Shown here: positions 8,092 through 17,469 of the stretch, piece after piece
Layout of the letters: each line of letters starts with the position of its first letter
How positions within the stretch are numbered: position 1 is the stretch's first letter
Assembly (NCBI GenBank): GCA_002365865.1
Contig: DFAQ01000032.1
Location: 1 to 56,186, forward strand
Source of the DNA: Pelotomaculum sp. UBA3102
GTDB taxonomy: Bacteria; Bacillota; Desulfotomaculia; Desulfotomaculales; Pelotomaculaceae
Length of the DNA: 56,186 bases
Direction of reading: 5' to 3'
The notes under the pieces: model-generated
What the model saw: the letters and a program-made list of their open reading frames with translations, nothing else
Database searches by the model: none
What the model was told of the DNA's origin: nothing
Made by a program: the position numbers and the translations under genes

Positions 8092-9201
8092 TTACCGGTT
8101 TTCTGAAAAACGCGAAATATTAAGTAGTATTCCCACCCCGGCCATGGTAAAAAGCATGGAGTTACCGCCAAAGCTGATAAAGGGCAGGGGTATGCCGGTT
8201 ACCGGGAGCGAACCCGTTACCACACCGATATTTATGATCGCCTGGACTCCGATCCAGGCAGTAACCCCGGCGGCCAAAAGACTGGCAAAGGGATCCTGCG
8301 CCGTCACGGCTACTTTCATCCCCCGCCAGATAAAAAGAACAAAAAGCAATATTACCAGCGAGGCTCCGATAAAGCCCAGTTCCTCGCCGATAATGGCAAA
8401 AATAAAGTCGGTATGGTTTTCAGGAAGATAAAGAAATTTCTGCCTGCTCTGGCCCAGGCCCAGCCCGAAAAGACCTCCGGAACCTATGGCATAAAGTCCC
8501 TGGATGATATGAAAACCGCTGCCTTGCGGGTCGGCCCAGGGGTCAAGAAAGGCCAGAAAGCGCTTCATCCGGTACGGTTCTAAAAAGATCGCAAGCACTA
8601 CCGCTGCTATACCTGCCGCCGCTATGCCGCCAAGGTGAGTCAACCTGGCACCGGCGGCAAATATCATCAAAAAAACGATCCCGGTCAGGGATATGGCAGT
8701 ACCGAGGTCCGGCTGAAATAAAATCATTAATGCCGCCAGCAGCGCTACTGAAAGATGGGGTAAAACCCCCGCGGTAAATTGTTTGATCTTGTCTTTTTGT
8801 CTGGCCAGGCCGTAGGCAGTAAAAATTATAATACACAGTTTCACAAGTTCAGCGGGCGCAAAGGACAAAGGCCCCAGGTCGATCCAGCGGCGGGCCCCGT
8901 TGACTTCCTTGCCGATACCGGGAATTAAAACCAGAACCAGCATCAGGAAGGCAATAAGAAGAATCGGCCGGATGTGTTTTTTGAGCCGCCAGTAATCATA
9001 GTTTATCATAAAAAACATGGTGGCTAAACCTATCAGCGCCCATAATACCTGCCGTTTAAAAAAATAAAAACTGTCATTGTAGTTAATCAACGTGCTGTAT
9101 TCACTGGCACTGAAAACCATGACCACTCCAAGGCTCAACAGGCTTAAAACAGTCAAAAAAAGGACAAAATCCGGAGACTTTTTCTTTAGCCGCACCGCCA
9201 T
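8092..9201 (-). CDS. spoVE: SEDS family glycosyltransferase SpoVE/FtsW
   Basis: This 369-residue polytopic SEDS protein polymerises lipid II together with a class B PBP, at the septum or in the spore cortex. It has about ten membrane segments and the family signatures NGARRWIDLG, GLGLGQSRQKFLYLPE and ENHTDFIFAIIGEELGF, with a GIPLPFISFGGNSM motif near the C-terminus. Its place between murD and murG fits SpoVE. FtsW cannot be separated from SpoVE by sequence inspection alone. The ATG at 9201 follows AAGGGG. Confidence 0.93.
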   Translation of the reverse strand: MAVRLKKKSPDFVLFLTVLSLLSLGVVMVFSASEYSTLINYNDSFYFFKRQVLWALIGLATMFFMINYDYWRLKKHIRPILLIAFLMLVLVLIPGIGKEVNGARRWIDLGPLSFAPAELVKLCIIIFTAYGLARQKDKIKQFTAGVLPHLSVALLAALMILFQPDLGTAISLTGIVFLMIFAAGARLTHLGGIAAAGIAAVVLAIFLEPYRMKRFLAFLDPWADPQGSGFHIIQGLYAIGSGGLFGLGLGQSRQKFLYLPENHTDFIFAIIGEELGFIGASLVILLFVLFIWRGMKVAVTAQDPFASLLAAGVTAWIGVQAIINIGVVTGSLPVTGIPLPFISFGGNSMLFTMAGVGILLNISRFSENR

Positions 9202-9239
9202 ACCGGTTCAACCCCTTTTGAAAAACTTTGAAAAACGCA

Positions 9240-10607
9240 CTATGCGTTTTTCTTTATTTTCAATACCAATTCCTTAAATAAATTCCCGCGCTCCTCGTAA
9301 CTTGGAAACATGTCCCAACTGGCACAGGCCGGGGAAAGAAGCACTATTTCACCGGGGCGGGCGTTCCGGTGCGCCAGGTATACTGCTTCGTCAAAATCAC
9401 CGGCAAATAGTAGCTGCTCAACCCCCCCGGACTTGAACGAATCCGCAATTATACCGGCACATTCTCCCAGGACGATCAGCACCCTGGCCCGCTCCCTTAC
9501 TTTTGCGGCGAAATCACTGAAGTCACTGCCCTTGCTTTTACCGCCGGCAATTAAAACAACCGGTTCTGTGAATGCTTCCAGAGCTTTAATTGCGGCATCC
9601 GGATTAGTCCCCTTGGAATCGTTGATATATTTCACACCGTTAATTTCGGCGATAAATTCCAGCCGGTGCGGTACTCCCTTGAATTTCTTCAAGGTTCGGG
9701 CCAGGGCGGCATTGCCGACTCCCGCCGCCTTGGCCGCAGCCACCGCCGCCAATGCGTTTTCCAGGTTATGTGCGCCGGGAATACCCAGCTCATTACAACT
9801 GCAAATTGCTTCATTGCTTCCATTAATATTAGCCATAATCATATTATCCCGGACATATACACCGCCGGCCTCAAGTATTCTGCACCGGGAAAAATAAACG
9901 GTCCCGGCGCGCGATTCGCTCCCCAGGGCGGCAGTCAGGGGATCATCATAATTGAGGACGGTAAAATCATCTTTCCCCTGATTGGCAAATATCCGGGCCT
10001 TGGCCGAGGCATAATTTTCCATGGTGCCGTGACGGTCCAGGTGATCGGGGGTAAGGTTAAGTATTACGGCCACCTTCGGCTTGAAAGCAACCGTGGTTTC
10101 CAGCTGAAAACTCGAAACCTCGGCGACAATAATATCGCCCGGACCGTAATTTTCCACTTCGGTCACCAGGGGCAGGCCGATATTACCTCCAACCAGGGTT
10201 TTAAAACCACCGTCCTTAAAAATCTCTCCCAACAGCGCGGTGGTAGTGGTTTTACCGTTCGTCCCGGTAATAGCCACAACCGGCGCCTTGGTAAAATGAT
10301 AGGCCAGTTCCAGTTCCCCGATCACCGGAATGCCGCTTTCTGCAGCCTCCCGGGCCGGTTCAGTGGTCAAAGGGACCCCGGGACTCATGACCACCAGTTC
10401 GAAGCCCGCCCGGTTTACAGCCGGGTACCCGCCAAGGAAGAGGTCCACTCCCTCACTAGCCAGACGTTCCAGTTCCCTCCCCAGGTATGCCGGTTTGGCG
10501 GCATCGGTTAAGGTGACTTCGGCTTTTTTGTCCGTCAGAAAACGGGATACGGCCAGGCCGCTTTTACCGGCTCCGACAACAAGAACTTTTTTGTCTCTAA
10601 ACTGCAT
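9240..10607 (-). CDS. murD: UDP-N-acetylmuramoyl-L-alanine--D-glutamate ligase
   Basis: MurD adds D-glutamate to UDP-MurNAc-L-Ala. The frame is open to 10763, but the normal N-terminus (KKVLVVGAGKSGLAVSRF) begins just after the ATG at 10607. Starting there gives 455 residues, the usual length, and avoids overlapping mraY. The P-loop GTNGKTTTTALLG, the NLTPDHLDRHG motif and the C-terminal NDSKGTNPDA motif are all present. It lies between mraY and spoVE, as in other Firmicutes. Confidence 0.96.
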   Translation of the reverse strand: MQFRDKKVLVVGAGKSGLAVSRFLTDKKAEVTLTDAAKPAYLGRELERLASEGVDLFLGGYPAVNRAGFELVVMSPGVPLTTEPAREAAESGIPVIGELELAYHFTKAPVVAITGTNGKTTTTALLGEIFKDGGFKTLVGGNIGLPLVTEVENYGPGDIIVAEVSSFQLETTVAFKPKVAVILNLTPDHLDRHGTMENYASAKARIFANQGKDDFTVLNYDDPLTAALGSESRAGTVYFSRCRILEAGGVYVRDNMIMANINGSNEAICSCNELGIPGAHNLENALAAVAAAKAAGVGNAALARTLKKFKGVPHRLEFIAEINGVKYINDSKGTNPDAAIKALEAFTEPVVLIAGGKSKGSDFSDFAAKVRERARVLIVLGECAGIIADSFKSGGVEQLLFAGDFDEAVYLAHRNARPGEIVLLSPACASWDMFPSYEERGNLFKELVLKIKKNA

Positions 10608-10666
10608 TTTGTTATCGCCTCTCATTAGCGCTGCGTATTTTTTATTCGTATCAAGACCAATATTAT

Positions 10667-11653
10667 TTACCCCAGACGGTACATCCCGGCCAGGCCGATG
10701 AGTACCAACGCCAGGGTTGCCACCCAAAAAGTAAGGACTACTTTGTTTTCGCTCCATCCGCAAAGTTCAAAATGATGGTGCAGGGGACTCATGCGGAAAA
10801 CCCGGCGCCCCGTGGACTGAAAGGAAACCACCTGGATAATCACCGACAGGACCTCCAGGACCAAAATACCCCCGGCGATGAACAGAAAAAGTTCGCTTCC
10901 GGTAATAACGGCGGCCGCACCCAGTCCCCCCCCCAGGGCCAGGGAACCGGTATCGCCCATGAAAACCCTGGCCGGATGACGGTTGTAAAACAAGAAACCA
11001 AGGCAACCACCGGCCAGTGCCGCCATACTTACTCCCACTCCCGCCTTGCCCTCCGCTAGAGCAACCACCACCAGCCCTATGGCTACAAGCAAGCTTACCC
11101 CGGCAGCCAGACCGTCCAGCCCGTCGGTAAGATTTACCGCGTTGGCCGTACCGACAACCACCACCACAGTTAAAGCTAAAAATAGCCCCCAGCCCAGTTC
11201 CAGGTTGCTCCCCCCGGGACCGGCGAAACCGGAAAACGGCAAGGCCAAACCGGTACCGCGGTCCGTCTTAAATGCCAGCCAGCAGGCCAGTACCACGGCC
11301 AGCAGCACCTGCCCCAATAATTTTTCCCGGGCCCGCAAACCCAGTGATCTGCCGAGCACGACCTTTTTATAGTCGTCAAGAAAACCAATCAGGCCGTAAC
11401 CGAAAACCATTAAAAGAACGCTAATACCTTCGGCACTGCCGTATGCCTGCCAAAAACCTCCTGACGCCGTTCCGGCCAAAATGATTATGCCACCCATGGT
11501 CGGCGTACCGGCCTTTTGCAAGTGTCGTGCCGGTCCGTCGGAACGGATATTTTGACCGAATTTTAGTCTTCTGAGGACGGGAATGGCTAAAGGGCCCAGC
11601 AATGCGGCCACAGCTGTCGCTACGGCAAAAGCCGTCCAGATAGTCTTTTCCAT
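10667..11653 (-). CDS. mraY: Phospho-N-acetylmuramoyl-pentapeptide-transferase
   Basis: MraY moves phospho-MurNAc-pentapeptide onto undecaprenyl phosphate, forming lipid I at the inner face of the membrane. The 328-residue protein has about ten membrane helices. It carries the Asp motif GFLDDYKKV, the NAVNLTDGLDGLAAG motif, FMGDTGSLALGG, and the C-terminal MSPLHHHFEL motif. ATG at 11653 is chosen over the upstream start at 11689 because CGGAGG stands five bases before it. Confidence 0.96.
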   Translation of the reverse strand: MEKTIWTAFAVATAVAALLGPLAIPVLRRLKFGQNIRSDGPARHLQKAGTPTMGGIIILAGTASGGFWQAYGSAEGISVLLMVFGYGLIGFLDDYKKVVLGRSLGLRAREKLLGQVLLAVVLACWLAFKTDRGTGLALPFSGFAGPGGSNLELGWGLFLALTVVVVVGTANAVNLTDGLDGLAAGVSLLVAIGLVVVALAEGKAGVGVSMAALAGGCLGFLFYNRHPARVFMGDTGSLALGGGLGAAAVITGSELFLFIAGGILVLEVLSVIIQVVSFQSTGRRVFRMSPLHHHFELCGWSENKVVLTFWVATLALVLIGLAGMYRLG

Positions 11654-11703
11654 AAAACCTCCGGTGGTGATTTGCTCTTCTCTTCCCAAAACAACCTAAC
11701 CGG

Positions 11704-13110
11704 TCATACCCGGAAAGTTGCTGCTTCATCCCGGTCTTTCCGGTGGAGCAGGTGCCGGACTATTTGTTCCATTTGCATGCCTCGGGAGCCCTTGACAAGC
11801 ACCACATCCCCCTCCTGCAACAACTGCTCCAGGATTTCAACCGCACCGGCATTGTCTTGACACCGGAATACCCTTTGCTCCGGCATCCCGGCATCTGAAG
11901 CCCCTGCTGCTATTTCCGCGGCCAGGCTTCCCACGGTCAGAAGGAAATCTACTCCCAGGCCGGCGGCAAGCTCTCCCACTTCCCTGTGGCCCGGTTGGGC
12001 CCGCGACCCCAGTTCGAACATATTACCGAGAACCGCTACTTTACGGCGCCTGCCGGCCGTCTCGGTTAAAACCTGCAGCGCCGCCCCGGTGGAAGCAGGG
12101 CTGGCATTGTAGGCATCATTAATAACCTTGATCCCTGCGGCTTCGGTAATTTCCAGGCGCATTCCGGTTAAAGGGACCGCGGCCAGACCCCTGGTAATAT
12201 CTTCAACATCAAGCCCCATCTCAAGCCCTACTCCGATAGCCGCAAGAGCGTTTAATACATTATGACGGCCCGGCACCGGCAGGTAAAACGCGCGGCTTGT
12301 ACCGTCAATCACTACGCTGAAGCGACTGCCCCCGCCTTCAGGCGTAATATTTTCCGCCCTTAAATCAGCCGGCCGGGCGGTACCGAAGAATACCACCTTA
12401 CCCCTGCAGCGTCCGGCCTCCCGGTGGATATAGGGACTGCCGGCATTCAAGATAGCAAACCCTTCCGGCGGAATGTGCTCCAGTATTTCACCTTTTGCAG
12501 CGGCGATATTGCTTACAGTCCCGAGCAACTCCAGGTGGGTTTCACCGATGTTGGTAATTACCGCACCGCCGGGACGGGCAATCCGGCATAATAAATCAAT
12601 TTCACCGGGCCCCCGCATGGCCATTTCAACCACCGCCGCTTTGCAGTTATCGTCCATGGCTAACAAAGTCAGGGGCAGCCCTATTTCGTTATTTAAATTG
12701 CCTGGTGTTTTAAAGGTCGGCAAACCGGCTTCCAGAACGGATGCCACCAGGTCCTTGGTTGTGGTTTTACCGGTGCTCCCGGTAATTCCGATCACCGCGG
12801 CGGCGCACTTTTCCCGGTGATACGCGGCCAGCGCCTGAAGCGCCGCCAACGTACCGTCAACTTTAATGACCGGTACCCCGGGAGGGAACTCCGTCCCGCG
12901 CTCCACTACCAGACCTCCGGCCCCGGCTGCCACAGCCTGTTCCAGGAAGTTGTGAGCATCATACCTTTCACCGGATAGAGCAAAGAACAGGTCACCTTTT
13001 TTAATCATGCGGGTATCGGTAGAAACCGATTTTAAAATGCTCCGGGGATCGCCGCGGATTATTTTACCGCCGGTCACGCCGGCAATTTCCTTTAAACTTA
13101 CCGGTTTCAC
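11704..13110 (-). CDS. murF: UDP-N-acetylmuramoyl-tripeptide--D-alanyl-D-alanine ligase
   Basis: MurF adds D-Ala-D-Ala to the UDP-MurNAc tripeptide, completing the cytoplasmic pentapeptide precursor. The 468-residue protein has the N-terminal MurF domain, the P-loop GSTGKTTTKDLVAS, the central NIGETHLELLG motif and the C-terminal NDAYNASPAS motif. The start is GTG at 13110 behind GGAG. It follows murE closely (18-base gap). Confidence 0.96.
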   Translation of the reverse strand: MKPVSLKEIAGVTGGKIIRGDPRSILKSVSTDTRMIKKGDLFFALSGERYDAHNFLEQAVAAGAGGLVVERGTEFPPGVPVIKVDGTLAALQALAAYHREKCAAAVIGITGSTGKTTTKDLVASVLEAGLPTFKTPGNLNNEIGLPLTLLAMDDNCKAAVVEMAMRGPGEIDLLCRIARPGGAVITNIGETHLELLGTVSNIAAAKGEILEHIPPEGFAILNAGSPYIHREAGRCRGKVVFFGTARPADLRAENITPEGGGSRFSVVIDGTSRAFYLPVPGRHNVLNALAAIGVGLEMGLDVEDITRGLAAVPLTGMRLEITEAAGIKVINDAYNASPASTGAALQVLTETAGRRRKVAVLGNMFELGSRAQPGHREVGELAAGLGVDFLLTVGSLAAEIAAGASDAGMPEQRVFRCQDNAGAVEILEQLLQEGDVVLVKGSRGMQMEQIVRHLLHRKDRDEAATFRV

Positions 13111-13128
13111 ACTACTGAAACTCCTTTT

Positions 13129-14610
13129 TCAGGTTATTTCCTTTATTGCCGCCGCCGCTTCCAGGCGGTCGTCAAAAGGAATCCTTTGGTTTCCAATTTC
13201 CTGGTAGTCCTCGTGCCCCTTTCCGGCTATTACTACCGTGTCGCCCGCGCGGGCAGTCTTTACCGCCAAACGTATGGCCTCACGCCGGTCCGGTTCTATG
13301 ACCCAGCCGGCTTCTGGCGCCGCCGGTTCCAGGCCGGTTTTAATTTGCGCAATGATTTTTAAAGGATCTTCAGTGCGGGGGTTGTCGGACGTAACCACAA
13401 TAAAGTCACTGTACCCGCCGGCTATTCCGCCCATACGGGGACGTTTGGAAGCATCCCGGTCCCCGCCGCAGCCGAATACCGTGATTAGTTTTCCTTTGGT
13501 TATCCGACGGGCGGTTTTTAAAACATTCCTTAAACCGTCCGGGGTATGGGCGTAGTCCACAATTACCGCGAAATCCTGGCCTTCATCCACCGTTTCAAAA
13601 CGCCCCGGTACTCCGCGGGTATTTTCCAAAGCCCGCTTGATGATATCCGGCGCAATGCCCAGGGCCGCCGCAGTGGTGAAAGCAGCAAGCGCGTTATAAA
13701 CATTAAACAAACCGGTGATTTTAAGTTCCAACCGGCAGCGGCCCCATTTTCCTTCGACGGCAAAACCAGTCCCCCGGGCATCTACCGTTATATCCACCGC
13801 CCGGGCATCTGCCGGGACTTTAATACCATAGGTATATACTTTGTTGCCGGCAACTTTCGCGAATCGCGCCGCACAAGCATCATCGGCGTTAATTACCGCA
13901 AATTTTTCTCCCGGTTTCTTTCCCGGCTCAGCCAGCCCGGTAAAAAGCTTCAACTTCGTTGCAAGATATTCCTCCATATCCCGGTGAAAATCAAGGTGAT
14001 CCTGGGTAAAATTAGTGAGGACGGCGGCATCGAATTCGCACCCGTCAACCCGGTGCAAGGCCAGGGCGTGCGAGGAAACCTCCATGACACAGGTATCCGT
14101 CCCCCCGGCAACCATGCCGGAAAGTAATTTTTGGAGGTCGGTTGATTCCGGCGTGGTATGCTTTACCGGCAATATTTGGTCACCGATCCGGTTATGAACG
14201 GTCCCGATTAAACCGGTTTTCTGCCCCGCAGCCTCTAAAACCGCGGCTATCAGATTGGTGGTGGTGGTTTTGCCGTTGGTTCCGGTGACCCCGATTATTC
14301 TCATTTGGGCGGCAGGGTCGGCAAAAAAACGCGCGGAAAGAACAGCCAGCGCCTTTCTGGCATCATCCACCAGGGCCCACGGTATCCGGGCGGGCAGGTT
14401 TAATTTCCGTTCAAGCACCACCGCTGCGGCACCCATCTCCAGCGCCTGGCAGATATATTCGTGGCCATCCGCTTTAAACCCCCTGACCGCCACAAATAAA
14501 TCACCCGGTTTAACCCGGCGCGAGTCGTAGGCAATCCCGCCGATTAAAACCTCCGGGTCACCACCGGCAGCACGGTATGCAACCCCTTGCAGCAATTCAC
14601 CGAAAAGCAA
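13129..14610 (-). CDS. murE: UDP-MurNAc-L-alanyl-D-glutamate--2,6-diaminopimelate ligase
   Basis: MurE adds the third amino acid of the stem peptide. The P-loop is GTNGKTTTTNLIA. The DNPR motif near residue 410 is the known mark of enzymes that use meso-diaminopimelate rather than lysine, so the peptidoglycan is predicted to be of DAP type. Length (493 residues) is normal. The start is TTG at 14610, eight bases after GGGAGG. A 158-bp gap separates it from the spoVD-type gene upstream; I see no convincing promoter in it. Confidence 0.96.
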   Translation of the reverse strand: MLFGELLQGVAYRAAGGDPEVLIGGIAYDSRRVKPGDLFVAVRGFKADGHEYICQALEMGAAAVVLERKLNLPARIPWALVDDARKALAVLSARFFADPAAQMRIIGVTGTNGKTTTTNLIAAVLEAAGQKTGLIGTVHNRIGDQILPVKHTTPESTDLQKLLSGMVAGGTDTCVMEVSSHALALHRVDGCEFDAAVLTNFTQDHLDFHRDMEEYLATKLKLFTGLAEPGKKPGEKFAVINADDACAARFAKVAGNKVYTYGIKVPADARAVDITVDARGTGFAVEGKWGRCRLELKITGLFNVYNALAAFTTAAALGIAPDIIKRALENTRGVPGRFETVDEGQDFAVIVDYAHTPDGLRNVLKTARRITKGKLITVFGCGGDRDASKRPRMGGIAGGYSDFIVVTSDNPRTEDPLKIIAQIKTGLEPAAPEAGWVIEPDRREAIRLAVKTARAGDTVVIAGKGHEDYQEIGNQRIPFDDRLEAAAAIKEIT

Positions 14611-14768
14611 AAGAGCAACCTCCCGTTTTTATTACTTAGTATTGCCATTAAAAACCTTTATATTCCATTATAAGAATAATCTACCTGACAATTTAAAGAG
14701 GATGGCCGCTGCAGCACCGGTCCAACCTCTTAATTACGTATGGTTACAAATAATACTAATATACTCAT

Positions 14769-16901
14769 CTAATCATGTAGTTCCCGGTATACCGGCGGTT
14801 GAAATTCAACCGTTATGCCGGTGCCCGTCGCTACTGCAGCGCCGGGCGCTACCTTTTGCGCCACGGCCAGGCCGGAACCCACGGGATTCAACTTGAGCCC
14901 CAGCTTTTCCAAAATACTACCGGCGTCTTTCATGGTCCGGCCTTGCAAATCAGGTACTTTTACCTCTTCCGGTGCCGCCTCACCTTGCGGCTCCAGATCC
15001 AGAATTACTGTCGTTCCGTTTAAAACCTCGGCCCCGCCCTTGGGTACCTGGTCGGAAACTACGTTCCCCCGCCCCCTGGTCCGGACTCTGAAACCACCGT
15101 TTACCAGAATTCTTTGGGCATCTTCCACGGGATAATTAACTACATTGGGAACCGTAACTTCCACCCTGGGCTCTTCGTAGGTAAAAGGCAACCTGGGCTT
15201 TTCCAGGCCGGGACGCTCGGGCACTTCCAGGTAAAGCAACGTATCCCGGACCAAAGCTTTAAATGCCGGCGCCGCTACCTGGCTGCCGAAATGAACCGGC
15301 CCGGAGGGTTCGGCAACCATCACCAGTGCTGCAATCTGCGGGTCATCCGCCGGGGAAAACCCGATAAAAGAAGAAACGTACTTTCCTTCGACATATCCGC
15401 CGTCACCGACTACCTGGGCCGTCCCGGTTTTGCCCGCTGCCCCGTACCCTTCCACAAAGGCGTTTCTGCCCGTTCCTTTCTGCACCACGTTAGTCAAAAG
15501 CCGCATCAAAGTACCGGCAGTTTCAGCGGAAATCACCCGGCGCACCCGCTCCGGGTTAAATTCCTTAAGCACCTTGCCGTCTTGATCAGTGACCGCTTTA
15601 ACCAGGGAGGGCTTCATCAATACCCCCCCGTTGGCCACCGCCGATGCGGCAGTGAGCAACTGGATCGGCGTGACGGCAATGGACTGTCCGATTGACATAG
15701 TGGCAATGTTGAGGTCGGTGGCATCTTTTAAGGGGATCTGAATGCCTACTTCTTCCCCGGTCAGACTTATTCCCGTCTTCCGGCCAAAGCCGAAATCATC
15801 TATGTATTGATAGAATTTATCCTTGCCCAGCCGCAGTCCCACGGTTATAAAACCGGGGTTGCAGGAATTCTGGACCACCTCTTCAAAAGTCTGGGAACCG
15901 TGCCCGCCGTCGAACCAGCAGTGAATAAACCGGTCGGCCACTTTAATATAACCGGGATCATAAAAATTGTCCCCGGTTTTGACCACACCTTCTTCCAGGG
16001 CGGCTGACGCGGTGATAATTTTAAAGGTCGAACCGGGTTCATAATTATACCATATGGCCGGGTTATGGTCCCATACCTCCCGGGGATACTCCTGCCACTT
16101 CCCGGGGTGATACGTCGGGCGGCTTCCCATGGCCAGGATTTCCCCGGTCTTGGGATTCATGACAATGATCACCGCCAGCTTGGGGCGGTGGGCAGCCACG
16201 ATCTGCTCCAGTTCTCTTTCCACAAAGTACTGGATACTCTGATCAATAGTCAGGACCAGGTTATTACCGGGCACCGGCGGAATAAATTTATGTATGGCCC
16301 CCGGAACATTCCTGCCCAGGGCGTCTTTTTCAACGACAATCCGCCCCGGAACCCCTCTCAGTTCTTGCTCATAGACGCTTTCAATACCGGTAAGCCCCTG
16401 GTTGTCGACCCCTGAAAAACCCAGGACGTGGGCGGCGAGAGTATCCTGGCGGTAAAAACGCGTATTCTCTTCCACCAGTTCGACGCCGTTTATTTCCATG
16501 GCTCTCAGCCTCTGGGCCGCTTCATAATCAATGCGTCTCTTAAGCCAAACAAAACCTACCTTTTGGTTAAGTCGTTCATAAACCTCCTTTTGCTCCATTT
16601 TTAAAACTGAAGCAATCTTTTTTGAAGCTTCGAGTTTATTTTTAACCTGGGGCGGAAAGGCGTACGCAGAGTCAACACTGACACTGGTAACCAGTTCCTG
16701 GCCGTTGCGGTCATAAATATTCCCCCGCTTAGCCTCAACCGGCACATCGCTCATCCGGATCTCAAGCGCTTCCTCCCTTAATTTGTCTCCTTCAACCAGT
16801 TGAATCCAGGCCAGCCGAAATATCAGGCAGGTGAGCAACGCTGCAAAAATCAGACCCATCAAGGCTATCCGTTTGCGGATTAATATGTTTGTCGTCTGCA
16901 T
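14769..16901 (-). CDS. spoVD: Class B penicillin-binding protein, SpoVD/PBP2B type, with two PASTA domains
   Basis: This 710-residue transpeptidase has one N-terminal membrane helix (about 10-32) and a dimerisation domain starting at AKRGNIYDRNG. Its transpeptidase domain carries the active-site motifs STFK, SCN and KTG. Two C-terminal PASTA repeats follow, starting near VTVPNVVNYPVEDAQ and VKVPDLQGRTMKDAG. Enzymes of this layout cross-link septal or spore-cortex peptidoglycan and work with SpoVE/FtsW. Only one class B PBP is present in the cluster, so it may serve both division and sporulation (inference). The ATG at 16901 follows GAGGAGGT, which lies inside the end of ftsL. Confidence 0.93.
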   Translation of the reverse strand: MQTTNILIRKRIALMGLIFAALLTCLIFRLAWIQLVEGDKLREEALEIRMSDVPVEAKRGNIYDRNGQELVTSVSVDSAYAFPPQVKNKLEASKKIASVLKMEQKEVYERLNQKVGFVWLKRRIDYEAAQRLRAMEINGVELVEENTRFYRQDTLAAHVLGFSGVDNQGLTGIESVYEQELRGVPGRIVVEKDALGRNVPGAIHKFIPPVPGNNLVLTIDQSIQYFVERELEQIVAAHRPKLAVIIVMNPKTGEILAMGSRPTYHPGKWQEYPREVWDHNPAIWYNYEPGSTFKIITASAALEEGVVKTGDNFYDPGYIKVADRFIHCWFDGGHGSQTFEEVVQNSCNPGFITVGLRLGKDKFYQYIDDFGFGRKTGISLTGEEVGIQIPLKDATDLNIATMSIGQSIAVTPIQLLTAASAVANGGVLMKPSLVKAVTDQDGKVLKEFNPERVRRVISAETAGTLMRLLTNVVQKGTGRNAFVEGYGAAGKTGTAQVVGDGGYVEGKYVSSFIGFSPADDPQIAALVMVAEPSGPVHFGSQVAAPAFKALVRDTLLYLEVPERPGLEKPRLPFTYEEPRVEVTVPNVVNYPVEDAQRILVNGGFRVRTRGRGNVVSDQVPKGGAEVLNGTTVILDLEPQGEAAPEEVKVPDLQGRTMKDAGSILEKLGLKLNPVGSGLAVAQKVAPGAAVATGTGITVEFQPPVYRELHD

Positions 16902-17427
16902 AGGTTACCTCCTCAGACCCGGTACTTAAACCAAGCCCAAGCCAAATCTTGTTTTCCAACCGGTTGACCAACTCGCTGAAAGTCCTGATCAGGCGGCTCC
17001 GCTCATCCCCGGCGGGAGCAACTCCTGCCGGACGCACAGGTTCCGGCCCGGATATTTCCGGAGGGCTGCCGGCAACCGCCACCATCAGGATATTGCGGTT
17101 ATCGGGATTGACCATCCCGAGCTTGTTTATTGCCAGGTACTCCACCCGGCCCAAAGAAGACAGCCGGTAAATATTTTCGGACAAATGATAGTTTTCCACC
17201 CGCAGGAGGGCGAGTTCTTTTTTCAGACACTGAATTTGGTATCCCAGTGCAAACACCTGCGCATAATAATAAATCACCATAACCCCCACCACAAAGCCGG
17301 CCGCGACCAACCCGGTGAGCATCAACTTATGTTTTCCCGGCATGCCTTTGTGCCTGCGTTTTTCCGGCCGGAATACCACACCGGAATACCCGTCACGGCA
17401 GCACGTCTTTTCCTGCGCTACGATCAA
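16792..17427 (-). CDS. ftsL: FtsL-like division protein, overlapping spoVD
   Basis: The 211-residue protein has the FtsL layout: a basic cytoplasmic N-terminus, one membrane helix (about residues 37-56), then a short coiled coil (IQCLKKELALLRVENYHL) and a YLAINKLGMVNPD-like segment typical of FtsL/septum-formation initiators. FtsL scaffolds the divisome with FtsQ/DivIB and DivIC. The start is TTG at 17427 behind GGAGGG. The reading frame runs 110 bases into spoVD in another frame, so its last 36 or so residues are encoded by DNA that also encodes the SpoVD N-terminus. The tail from about residue 90 is low-complexity and unlike FtsL. Confidence 0.82.
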   Translation of the reverse strand: MIVAQEKTCCRDGYSGVVFRPEKRRHKGMPGKHKLMLTGLVAAGFVVGVMVIYYYAQVFALGYQIQCLKKELALLRVENYHLSENIYRLSSLGRVEYLAINKLGMVNPDNRNILMVAVAGSPPEISGPEPVRPAGVAPAGDERSRLIRTFSELVNRLENKIWLGLGLSTGSEEVTYADDKHINPQTDSLDGSDFCSVAHLPDISAGLDSTG

Positions 17428-17469
17428 TATTATTCAACCCTCCTGGAAAATAGAACTCGTAAAGGTACG

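Noticed and set aside
8021..8431. A 136-residue plus-strand open frame opposite spoVE
   Set aside because: It lies antisense to clear SEDS coding sequence and has no ribosome site.
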